Notes: generated by a model from the letters alone, not told the origin. 7,558 bases of DNA from a candidate division WS6 bacterium GW2011_GWC2_36_7 (GCA_000991805.1 LBSF01000047.1:1-7558), one strand, 5' to 3'. Positions 1 to 7,033 are shown, counted from the first letter of the stretch. Made by a program: numbers and translations.

Positions 1-1008
1 GATCCAAGAAGCTACTCTACTAACTACAGACTACAACAAGACCCATCCGTAAACTTCATAGCCGCACAACCAGGAATCCAATGCTTTGAAACTACGACAG
101 ACGGAGCTACAAACTGTTTAACTGGACCACCTGAATTAAGCGGTGGAATGGTTGCACTTTGTGGGACTGGCGGATGCTATGACAGGGCCAGATTTGAGAT
201 AGTGGTAAACAGTAATCCTCCAGACACGTTATATACCATAGCCATATCTACAGACAATTTTGTAAATGATGTGCAATATATTGATGGAGCTACATTCAGA
301 CCAGAAGCCGTTGGAAACCATGATATTAATGACTTCAGAACCCAAACCTACTGGGAAACTGAAGTCTTCAATATACAGGGATTACAAGCAAGCACCCTCT
401 ACTACATTAGAATATCTGCCTTACAAGGAGATTTTACTCAATCCGATTACAGCATAGCCTCAAGTACAACTACAGCAAGTGGTTCAATCTCATTTGATAT
501 TGATATTGCAGACTCAACAGGAATATCCGCAGATAACGACGCACCATATACCATAGCTTTCTCTGGTACTGATGACCTCATGGCAGGAGCTGCAGCTACA
601 ACTGCCCCTAACCTAGTATGGTTAGATATTAACAGTAATTCTACAGGAGGAGTTGCCATAATTCAGTTTGGTAAAAATGGAGGACTCTACAGTCCAACCA
701 CATCACAAACCATCACCTCTACTACTGCAGATTTAGATTCAGTATCCGAAGGATTTGGATTACAAAGTTTCTATGTAGCTAATGATACTTCCGGATTCCT
801 TGGAGACCTCACCGCGATGACTGATTATGCAGGGAGTATAAACAACGTAGGGACGGTATCTACTACAGCAAACAAGATATATGACGGAGATGGTCCAATC
901 CAAAATGGAAGAGTTGGAATCAATCTGATAGCTAAAGCAAATACCAGTAAAACCCCTGCAACTGACTACTCTGAAGAAATATATTTCGTATTAGTACCTA
1001 GGTATTAG
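1..1008 (+). CDS. Secreted surface protein with fibronectin-III-like segment, 5'-truncated by window edge
   Basis: The frame is open from the first base, so this is the C-terminal 335 residues of a longer protein. An ATG at 148 is internal and should not be taken as the start. Residues about 35-60 hold four cysteines in two close pairs (C38/C48 and C54/C59), fitting disulfides in an exported protein. Residues about 65-158 look like a fibronectin-III-type beta-sandwich, ending in the typical pattern of a Leu-Gln-Ala-Ser-Thr turn, a Tyr-Tyr-Ile-Arg strand and a Ser/Thr-rich linker. Residues about 160-335 form a second beta-rich domain with a SEGFG motif at 249-253 and an aromatic terminus (VPRY). 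The same domain type closes the next gene. There is no C-terminal membrane helix or LPxTG motif, so retention would need a partner; the membrane proteins downstream are candidates. The exact role is unknown. Adhesin or surface-layer-like functions are guesses from domain style only. Confidence 0.8.
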   Translation, partial: DPRSYSTNYRLQQDPSVNFIAAQPGIQCFETTTDGATNCLTGPPELSGGMVALCGTGGCYDRARFEIVVNSNPPDTLYTIAISTDNFVNDVQYIDGATFRPEAVGNHDINDFRTQTYWETEVFNIQGLQASTLYYIRISALQGDFTQSDYSIASSTTTASGSISFDIDIADSTGISADNDAPYTIAFSGTDDLMAGAAATTAPNLVWLDINSNSTGGVAIIQFGKNGGLYSPTTSQTITSTTADLDSVSEGFGLQSFYVANDTSGFLGDLTAMTDYAGSINNVGTVSTTANKIYDGDGPIQNGRVGINLIAKANTSKTPATDYSEEIYFVLVPRY

Positions 1009-1050
1009 AGAAGAATGGGCCATACTCCAGTATTTTTAGAAGGTATAATT

Positions 1051-1086
1051 AAGGGTTTATAATTATTTGACAACAGTACCCTTTTT
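1051..1086 (+). terminator. Possible weak intrinsic terminator after the first surface gene
   Basis: AAGGGT at 1051-1056 can pair with ACCCTT at 1078-1083, followed by a short T run that ends at 1086. The stem is only 6 bp and the loop is long (21 nt), so it is weak. It also overlaps the candidate -35 box of the next gene. A smaller 4-bp hairpin with a T run at 1022-1037 is weaker still. Confidence 0.25.
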
Positions 1087-1095
1087 GGTTTAAAT
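1067..1095 (+). promoter_or_regulatory. Candidate sigma-70-type promoter for the second surface gene
   Basis: A perfect TTGACA (1067-1072) is followed after 17 bp by TTAAAT (1090-1095), a 4/6 match to TATAAT. Transcription would start near 1102, giving a leader of about 40 nt. No Shine-Dalgarno sequence lies ahead of the ATG at 1141. An alternative -10, TATATT at 1121-1126, would give a leader of only a few bases but lacks a good -35. Two further TATAAT hexamers (1044-1049 and 1058-1063) have no matching -35. Confidence 0.45.
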
Positions 1096-1140
1096 TATAT
1101 CTGTATTAAAGGTACTCAATTATATTTCTGCCCTAAAAAT

Positions 1141-2271
1141 ATGAAAAAGTCAGGCTTGATAACTAGTGGTATCTCCGTACTTGTATTAACGGTGTTCTTC
1201 ATAATAATTGCGCCTGCATTCATTTCTAAAGCTAATGCTTTAGCTGCAACCTACTTCTACTTAAGTAGGATTCAAGCCAATATCAATGGGTCTTCAGCTA
1301 CGGTAGAATATGTCTTAGCGGTAGATACATCACAAACAATACCTACTGGAGGAACAGTTACAATTACATTTCCTGACAATGACGATGCTAACTGGTGTAG
1401 AACCGCAGGAGCTTTAACTGTTGCCGGCGTTGCATCATCCATAGTCGATCTTTCCGCAACAAACTGGGCAATCGATGCAGTACTACCAACTACAGGCACA
1501 TTAGCAGCATCATGTACACAGGGATCAGGAGCATCTTCCGTAGATACAATTACTATTTCAAATGTCGATACATTAACAGCGGGAACTACATATGGCGTAA
1601 AACTAACTAATGGGACAGCCGCAGGAGTACTTGGAACAGATGATACTGCAGGAGAACATGAAATATCTGTTGAAACAAGAAATGGCACTACTATTGATTC
1701 TGGTACATTCAAAGTTTACTTAGTATCAAATGATACTGTTGTTGTTTCAGCAACCGTTTCTTCTGTGCCATCAGTAAGCTGCACAATTAGTACAAACTCT
1801 GTCAACTTAGGCTCACTCTACCCTGGAGGATCATACTCAACAGTAACCCATGAGATATCTACAAGCACATCAACTACAACAAGTGGATATTACTGGGCCA
1901 CATATGGTGCTGGAGATGGTTCTACGGACGCAGGACTCTACAAATCAAGTGCTACCACATACCTCTTAGCATCGACTGGGAGTGCTACGATTGATCTTAC
2001 AGGTGTAAACGCTGAAGGTTTTGGTATGACAGTATCTGATCCTGATGGCGCAGGTACCGCTACAGTTCCAACAGACTTTGGAACTGGTAGTGCAGGAACG
2101 TTTGGTGCATTAGACAGAACAGCTACAGGAGCACAATTGGTTCTTTACCAAAACGGTTCACAGTCATCATCGGAAAGTGCTACAATAACATACGGTGCTA
2201 GAGCAGGATCATCTGCAGTTGCAGGTAGCTACTCTGAAAGCGTCACCTTTGTTTGCGGTGGTTACTACTAA
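1141..2271 (+). CDS. Secreted two-domain beta-sandwich surface protein, WxL-like architecture
   Basis: The 376-residue protein begins with a clear signal peptide: Lys2-Lys3, a hydrophobic core at 11-28, and an ANA cleavage motif at 31-33. Residues about 36-206 form a first Thr/Val/Gly-rich beta domain with two cysteines (C86, C125). Residues about 207-376 form a second domain opening with a cysteine strand and an LGSLYPGG turn, the kind of opening seen in WxL-like and pilin-like sandwiches. It holds an AEGFG motif at 291-295 and ends in a strand with C372 and GGYY. C214 and C372 lie on the first and last strands and could form a disulfide closing the fold. No transmembrane segment follows the signal peptide and no sorting signal is visible. 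A canonical W-x-L motif is absent, so membership of the WxL family is not claimed. The C-terminal domain is shared with the upstream gene. The next gene starts 5 bp after the stop, implying an operon. The ligand is unknown. Confidence 0.85.
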   Translation: MKKSGLITSGISVLVLTVFFIIIAPAFISKANALAATYFYLSRIQANINGSSATVEYVLAVDTSQTIPTGGTVTITFPDNDDANWCRTAGALTVAGVASSIVDLSATNWAIDAVLPTTGTLAASCTQGSGASSVDTITISNVDTLTAGTTYGVKLTNGTAAGVLGTDDTAGEHEISVETRNGTTIDSGTFKVYLVSNDTVVVSATVSSVPSVSCTISTNSVNLGSLYPGGSYSTVTHEISTSTSTTTSGYYWATYGAGDGSTDAGLYKSSATTYLLASTGSATIDLTGVNAEGFGMTVSDPDGAGTATVPTDFGTGSAGTFGALDRTATGAQLVLYQNGSQSSSESATITYGARAGSSAVAGSYSESVTFVCGGYY

Positions 2272-2276
2272 ACGTT

Positions 2277-3287
2277 ATGAAAAATACACACACTCAGATT
2301 TTTAAAGGAATATTTGTTCTGCTAGCCTTTTTTTCATTCTCTTTTCTTTTCGCGAATAGTGTTCATGCAGAAAGCATCTCTATTGGTACCGCCCCTACTT
2401 CAGAAAAGTTAAAGCTTGTTCCAGGTCAAAAGTACAATGGAGAACTAGTAGTTTGGAATCTTACTCCTAAAGCAAGCAATTACAACATCATTGTTAGAGG
2501 ATTTAGACAAATTGAGAACCAACCCGGTACTGCAATTCTTCTAACTGAAAATGAAGAAGCCAAATCCCTGTATACTGCAACCACATGGATGAAGGTCAGT
2601 ATAGATAGTATAGAGCTAATTCCAAACAAAAATGAAAAAATATATTACGAAATCAACGTACCTAAAGATGCAACTAAAGGAGAATATACTGTCATAATTG
2701 CATTCGAATCAGAAAATGAAGCAGTCTTAACTGGTACAGGAGCAACCACAACCCTTACCTTAGGAATGCCCATATTGGTACAAATTGGAGATGAATTTGT
2801 TGAAAATGCAGAACTTCTAAAATTCTCTACTGAGAAAAGTTTCTATGAATACCCTACCATAACATTTGATACCCGTATTAAAAATCTTGGTGATACGCAC
2901 ATTACTCCAGTTGGAGAAATTGTTCTTACCAATATCTTTAATCAAGAAATAACCCGATTACCATTTAATCCAAACAGTCAGAGTATATTAAGAGATAACT
3001 CTGGAAACTACGAAACTCTCTGGAATCTAGGTTCATTTTTAACCAAGGATAAAGCAATCGTATTAGGACCAATCAAAGCCAATCTAATAGTTACCTACAG
3101 AACATTCCAACCAGGATTTGCACCACTAACTTCAGAATTAACATTTTGGATCATACCTTGGAAGATAATCCTCATAGCTTTGGTTGTAATCATAGCCATA
3201 ATCGTCATAGTTAGAGTAAGCAAAAAGAAGAAGCGAATTGCACCTACAACGCCTTCACCATATCCTTCATACCCATTACCGAAATGA
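2277..3287 (+). CDS. Type-I membrane protein with DUF916/WxLIP-like Ig ectodomains
   Basis: I chose the ATG at 2277, which gives a normal signal peptide: hydrophobic stretch 11-26 and a VHA cleavage motif at 29-31. A TTG at 2253 would read back into the preceding gene and add eight residues ahead of the signal. The 336-residue product has two Ig-like domains. The first (about 33-172) has PGQ at 49-51, a Trp-Met-Lys-Val strand at 104-107, a VPKDATKGEYT turn at 128-138 and an Ala-Phe-Glu strand, resembling the DUF916 WxL-interacting-protein pattern. The second (about 175-280) carries KNLGDTHITPVGEI at 202-215 and a late Trp. A transmembrane helix (about 292-313) is followed by KKKKR and a Pro/Tyr/Ser-rich cytoplasmic tail. 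Its start is 5 bp after the previous stop and its stop overlaps the next start. By analogy with Firmicute WxL loci it could anchor the secreted neighbours. The family assignment is from remembered pattern and was not searched. Confidence 0.85.
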   Translation: MKNTHTQIFKGIFVLLAFFSFSFLFANSVHAESISIGTAPTSEKLKLVPGQKYNGELVVWNLTPKASNYNIIVRGFRQIENQPGTAILLTENEEAKSLYTATTWMKVSIDSIELIPNKNEKIYYEINVPKDATKGEYTVIIAFESENEAVLTGTGATTTLTLGMPILVQIGDEFVENAELLKFSTEKSFYEYPTITFDTRIKNLGDTHITPVGEIVLTNIFNQEITRLPFNPNSQSILRDNSGNYETLWNLGSFLTKDKAIVLGPIKANLIVTYRTFQPGFAPLTSELTFWIIPWKIILIALVVIIAIIVIVRVSKKKKRIAPTTPSPYPSYPLPK

Positions 3288-4198
3288 GCTTAAAAAACTG
3301 CCTAATCACAATCCTATGCGTATTAGGGATTGCTTTCTTAATGCCCGCCAATGTTCATGCTGATACCGTAACCCCATCAATATATGAGGCAACCATAACT
3401 CAAAGCAAACAATCAACTGGGAAAGTTACTTTCAAAAATGAAGGCTCAACACCCATCGTAATATCCCCAAAAACATCCGCATACGATCCAAAGACATTAC
3501 AACTGATATCGGATGAAAAGAAACTCTTCCTTGTACTAGATAAAGAGACATATACTGTGCAACCCAATGATTCCCTCATTTTAAACTATGAAATCAAACC
3601 TCCTAGCAATCTTGCCCCAGGTACATACTTCAACCTCATAATTTTGCAAAAAATATCCTCTACAGACGCTACAGTGCAAAAGAATCAGCTCGGTACAGTA
3701 GATACTCTCTCCCAACTTGTAACTATACATATTCTAGAAGACCAAACTACATTCCCCTTACAGATTAAAAGTGATTTTGCTCAAATCTCATTTGAAATCA
3801 TCGAACCCGGAGTACCATTCTTAAAACCAATGAGTATTAAGTATATATATCAGAATAATACCAACTACGTATTACAACCACAGGGAGAAATACAGATGTT
3901 TGATACAAAAAGCTCATACTCCCCTGAGTATAGACAAATTAATGTGACTGGGACAAAACTCTACCCTGGAGACACGATAGAAGAGACGGTAGAGATAAAG
4001 AAGTGGCACTTTTCGGACATACTCTTTGGAAGAAAAGTGGTCGGTCGTTTTTACAATGGTATAGATCAAAGCACCATAATCAAGGAAGCCACTCAAAATT
4101 CATACATCGCATACCTTGCAGTACCATTGGCCGTTCTTATACTAGCAATAGCATTTACAAGATCAATATTAGCAGACAGGAAGAAAACAAAAGACTAA
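3284..4198 (+). CDS. Second type-I membrane protein with Ig-like ectodomains, paralogue-like partner
   Basis: The ATG at 3284 overlaps the previous TGA in an ATGA arrangement, typical of translational coupling; no Shine-Dalgarno sequence is visible. The 304-residue protein has a signal peptide with a VHA cleavage motif at 24-26, the same motif as its upstream neighbour. Two beta-rich domains follow. The first (about 28-150) has a KVTFKNEG strand at 47-54 and PPSNLAPGTY at 106-115. The second (about 160-262) contains QPQGEI at 198-203 and LYPGDT at 226-231. A transmembrane helix at about 274-292 precedes a short basic tail (DRKKTKD). The layout matches the previous protein although the sequences are well diverged, suggesting an old duplication. 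The first domain again has the general feel of DUF916. It probably acts with its neighbour as a membrane-bound surface receptor or anchor; that role is inference. The stop codon overlaps the stop of the convergent gene. Confidence 0.83.
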   Translation: MSLKNCLITILCVLGIAFLMPANVHADTVTPSIYEATITQSKQSTGKVTFKNEGSTPIVISPKTSAYDPKTLQLISDEKKLFLVLDKETYTVQPNDSLILNYEIKPPSNLAPGTYFNLIILQKISSTDATVQKNQLGTVDTLSQLVTIHILEDQTTFPLQIKSDFAQISFEIIEPGVPFLKPMSIKYIYQNNTNYVLQPQGEIQMFDTKSSYSPEYRQINVTGTKLYPGDTIEETVEIKKWHFSDILFGRKVVGRFYNGIDQSTIIKEATQNSYIAYLAVPLAVLILAIAFTRSILADRKKTKD

Positions 4199-6456
4199 AT
4201 CTTAATAGCTTTCGTAGTTTTAAAAGATATCTTCGCAACATTTTTCAATTCACTCATACCATATTTCTTTACAAACTCATTCCCCTTCCCTATAACATGT
4301 GTAGCACCCTTGGGAAAATCAAAACCATATGCTTTACTCATCTTTTCCATCTCCTTTAAGAATACTCCTCTAGCTAATACAGATGCTGCAGCTACTGCAA
4401 TATCTGATTCACCTTTATGATGCTGATCTATATCTGCCCCCTGCCCCATCTTACCCAATTCATTCAATATCCTGCTCTTGCTATTTGAGAATTGATCAAT
4501 AACCACCGTATTACATTCAATATTCTTAGATTTAAGATCTCCTAATCCCATCTCAATGACCTTGGAATGTTGTCTAGCTAACAATATAGCCACATTCCCT
4601 GTTTCCTTTTGTAAATCAGAGTACTCCACAGGCATTACAATACTCACATAGTAATATTCGTAGTCTTTTAACTGTTCATACATCTCAATTATCTTTTTGT
4701 CTGAAAACTTTTTAGAATCACCCACTCCTATTTTTTCAAATATATCTACATTCTCAGGATTTACAAAACACGAAACTACAACTAGAGGGCCAAAGTAATC
4801 TCCCTTACCTACTTCATCTACACCTAAATGAGGAACTAATGTTTTGTTTCCTACTTCAGATGTCTCTCCTAAGATATTTGAGAAATCTTCATTCCCTTGT
4901 AATACCAATTTCCCACTGGTATACAACATTGCCGCAGAACCAAGGTAGCTTTTCATTCGAAGTTTTACATATTCATTGTTAGACTTCTCTTCTCTCCACT
5001 TCAATTTAAGAAGTATATCCTTAATACTCTCTTCCTGGATATGTGCTGGAGTATCGAAAACTTTAAACCCTGCTTCCTCTATTAATTTTCTAAATTTGTC
5101 TGCATCCTCATATCTCTTCTCAGCTCTCGCAGTATCTCTTTCTCTAGCATAGTTCTCAATCTGTTCATCTGCAATTACTACGCTGTAATCTTTAATATTA
5201 TTCAAATTCAATCCCAATACTTTGTCAAATTCCAATACTGTAGCTAATATATCTTCTTTGTCTTCCTTACTCTTTAACATCTCGTTTAAGATGGATAGTA
5301 CCTCAGACATATTAAGATTGTTCTCTAAAGCATTCTTAAATCTACCAATATATCTTGGTATGACCTTACCGCTCTTGTCACCCAATTCCTTTACCTTCTT
5401 GTTAAGACTTAGTCTGGCATTCTGAGCACCCTTTAGAGCCTCTGTAGAGAACTGTAGCTTCGTGTGGTAGTTAACAGATGCAAAGAGGTATCGGATATCT
5501 AAAGGATCAAATCCTTGAGATACAATCCCTGGTAAATCATCAGCATTCCCATCACTCTTGGCTAGTTTAGCATCATCCTTAGTTACTACCCATTCATTGT
5601 GTATCCAATACTTAACTACTGGTTGTCCAAATGCTCCAATATTCTGTGCTCTCTCATTTGGATGATGTACAGGTATATGATCTATACCTCCTGTATGTAT
5701 ATCAAAATTTACTCCAAATGCTTTGTTCCCCATTGCAGAACATTCAATATGCCATCCTGGAAAACCTTCACCCCATGGTGAGCTCCAATGCATATCATGA
5801 TTTTCATATTTACCTGTTAATTTCATCCAGAGTACAAAATCTGCAGGGTTCTTTTTGTTAGCATCTACTACGACTTCTTCTCTGTCTCCGACCTTCTTGT
5901 CTTCTAATTTCTGGCCTGTGAATATGGTGTAATCAGGTACCTTGGTAACATCAAAATACAATGCTTTGTCTGTTTCGTAGGTATATCCATTCGCTTCCAT
6001 TTTTTTAACTAATTCAATGATTTCTGGAATCATATTGGTTGCTCTCATCCATCCGAATTTCTCTACATCGTTGTAATCTAATTCTCTTGAGATTGTATCT
6101 CCACTTGGTGTAAGAATATTTAATGCTTTAAAGTCTTCTAATACCGTATTGATATATTTGTTTGCTACATCTATTGCTGTTATTCCTTCTTTGCTTGCTT
6201 CTATATCCATTTTGTCTTCTCCGAAGTCTTCGTCATGGCTCATATGACCTACATCAGTGAAGTTCATTACTCTGTTTACGTTGTAGCCTAGGTATTTGAA
6301 TGCTCTGTGCATTACATCCCAATCTATATATGCCCTAATATTTCCTAAGTGCATTCTGTAGTAGACTGTTGGTCCGCAACTGTATATTGAGATTTCGTTA
6401 TCTTTAATGGGTTGGATATCTACTACTTTTCGATCTAGGGTTGAATAGAGTTTCAT
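4195..6456 (-). CDS. cysS-rnhC: Cysteinyl-tRNA synthetase fused to ribonuclease HIII
   Basis: Residues 1 to about 472 are a complete class-I cysteinyl-tRNA synthetase, which charges tRNA-Cys with cysteine. The opening SCGPTVY (26-32), the HLGN form of the HIGH motif (36-39), and the zinc ligands C27, C239, H264 and E268 are all present. The KMSKS loop reads KLAKS (297-301). The CysRS part ends at GFKVFDTP (463-470), where ordinary CysRS proteins of about 460 residues stop. Residues about 495-521 resemble the second half of the TBP-like substrate-binding domain of RNase HIII (TSGKLVLQG at 513-521). Residues 543-753 are the catalytic domain, which cleaves RNA in RNA/DNA hybrids. It has DEVGKGDYFGP at 547-557, GDSKKFSD at 579-586, IDQF at 653-656 and GESDIAVAAASVLAR at 682-696. 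Acidic residues D547, E548, D654 and E683 fill the expected metal-binding positions. A single uninterrupted frame joins both enzymes. The start is the ATG just after an extended -10. Fusion is the striking point; both activities look intact. Confidence 0.93.
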   Translation of the reverse strand: MKLYSTLDRKVVDIQPIKDNEISIYSCGPTVYYRMHLGNIRAYIDWDVMHRAFKYLGYNVNRVMNFTDVGHMSHDEDFGEDKMDIEASKEGITAIDVANKYINTVLEDFKALNILTPSGDTISRELDYNDVEKFGWMRATNMIPEIIELVKKMEANGYTYETDKALYFDVTKVPDYTIFTGQKLEDKKVGDREEVVVDANKKNPADFVLWMKLTGKYENHDMHWSSPWGEGFPGWHIECSAMGNKAFGVNFDIHTGGIDHIPVHHPNERAQNIGAFGQPVVKYWIHNEWVVTKDDAKLAKSDGNADDLPGIVSQGFDPLDIRYLFASVNYHTKLQFSTEALKGAQNARLSLNKKVKELGDKSGKVIPRYIGRFKNALENNLNMSEVLSILNEMLKSKEDKEDILATVLEFDKVLGLNLNNIKDYSVVIADEQIENYARERDTARAEKRYEDADKFRKLIEEAGFKVFDTPAHIQEESIKDILLKLKWREEKSNNEYVKLRMKSYLGSAAMLYTSGKLVLQGNEDFSNILGETSEVGNKTLVPHLGVDEVGKGDYFGPLVVVSCFVNPENVDIFEKIGVGDSKKFSDKKIIEMYEQLKDYEYYYVSIVMPVEYSDLQKETGNVAILLARQHSKVIEMGLGDLKSKNIECNTVVIDQFSNSKSRILNELGKMGQGADIDQHHKGESDIAVAAASVLARGVFLKEMEKMSKAYGFDFPKGATHVIGKGNEFVKKYGMSELKNVAKISFKTTKAIKI

Positions 6457-6464
6457 TGTTTTAA

Positions 6465-6473
6465 ATTATATCA
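6465..6473 (-). promoter_or_regulatory. Extended -10 promoter immediately upstream of the CysRS-RNase HIII gene
   Basis: On the minus strand the sequence reads TGATATAAT, a perfect extended -10 (TG-N-TATAAT). Only 8 bases separate it from the ATG at 6456, so transcription would begin at or within a base or two of the start codon, giving a leaderless mRNA. No Shine-Dalgarno sequence is present. A weak -35 (TTGGTT) lies about 16 bp upstream, just past the ridA stop. The gene may therefore be transcribed alone as well as by read-through from tRNA-Cys and ridA. Confidence 0.6.
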
Positions 6474-6495
6474 GATTAAATAGAATAACCAATGA

Positions 6496-6870
6496 TTACC
6501 TTACGGCAATCATACTCATTTCCAAAACGGCTCCCTTAGGTAACTCTTTTACTACAACAGTCTCTCTTGCGGGATATGGTTGGGTAAAATATCTAGAATA
6601 TACCTCATTTAATGTGTTCCAAATCCCCATATCTGTTATGTATATTGTTGTTTTAACTACATTCTCAAAGGTCATATCAGATTCTTTCAATATATTCTCT
6701 AGGTTTTGCATGACTTGAATGACCTTCTCTTCATCAGTACCTTCAACCAAAATTCCACCTTTTGTAAGATGTATTTGTCCTGATGTATATACGGTATTTT
6801 GTACTTCAATTCCTTGCGAATATGGTCCTATTGCTTTAGGTACCTCCGTAGATTTTATTTCTTTTTTCAT
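6496..6870 (-). CDS. ridA: RidA family enamine/imine deaminase
   Basis: The 124-residue product matches the usual length of the RidA (YjgF/YER057c/UK114) family. These proteins hydrolyse reactive 2-aminoacrylate and related imines released by PLP enzymes such as serine and cysteine dehydratases/desulfhydrases. Visible family signatures are AIGPYSQG (13-20), YTSGQI (28-33), VVKTTIYITDM (71-81), and PARETV with the catalytic-type Arg102, then a late Glu117 and the closing IAVR. The ATG at 6870 is chosen because it begins right at the conserved N-terminus. A longer frame starting at 6924 would translate the 3' half of the adjacent tRNA. The gene starts 26 bp after tRNA-Cys and ends 39 bp before the CysRS fusion gene, all on one strand, so co-transcription is likely. 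No Shine-Dalgarno sequence is visible. As a small cytoplasmic trimer it could protect against by-products of cysteine and serine breakdown, which fits the cysteine theme of its neighbours; that link is inference. Confidence 0.93.
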   Translation of the reverse strand: MKKEIKSTEVPKAIGPYSQGIEVQNTVYTSGQIHLTKGGILVEGTDEEKVIQVMQNLENILKESDMTFENVVKTTIYITDMGIWNTLNEVYSRYFTQPYPARETVVVKELPKGAVLEMSMIAVR

Positions 6871-6896
6871 TTTAATATTTAAATATATATTAATTA

Positions 6897-6970
6897 TGGA
6901 GGTGACTATGGGAGTTGAACCCATCTAAAAGGTTTTGCAGACCTTCGCCTAACCGATCGGCCAAGTCACC
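6897..6970 (-). tRNA. tRNA-Cys (anticodon GCA), CCA encoded
   Basis: The minus strand folds as a complete 74-nt cloverleaf. The acceptor arms GGTGACT and AGTCACC pair in all 7 bp. The D stem is GCC/GGC with a GG-containing loop. The anticodon stem AAGGT/ACCTT carries the loop CTGCAAA with anticodon GCA, and the T stem ATGGG/CCCAT carries the loop TTCAACT. The discriminator base is U, the established identity base for cysteine tRNAs, and CCA is genomically encoded. It lies directly upstream of ridA and the gene for its own synthetase. Confidence 0.97.
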
Positions 6971-7033
6971 AATACATATATTGGCTATTGAACGATGTTT
7001 AAGGATTGGGGATATTTGTTTAAACAGCAAGAA

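Noticed and set aside
148..150. ATG at 148 as the start of the first gene
   Set aside because: The same frame is open back to base 1 with similar Ser/Thr/Gly and Cys-bearing content, and no signal peptide follows this ATG.
1022..1037. Hairpin ATAC/GTAT with T run as a terminator
   Set aside because: The stem is only 4 A/T-rich base pairs, too weak to support.
2253..2276. TTG start extending the first membrane protein
   Set aside because: It lies inside the previous gene and puts eight residues in front of an already well-formed signal peptide that begins at the ATG at 2277.
3284..3340. Lipoprotein signal in the second membrane protein (Cys6 and Cys12)
   Set aside because: These cysteines sit within the hydrophobic core without a lipobox, and a normal VHA cleavage motif follows.
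6871..6924. Longer RidA start at 6924
   Set aside because: The extra 18 residues translate the 3' half of tRNA-Cys and its spacer; the conserved RidA N-terminus begins at the ATG at 6870.
4003..6928. Plus-strand frames opposite the CysRS-RNase HIII and ridA genes
   Set aside because: They are shadows of strongly conserved minus-strand genes and show no domain features of their own.
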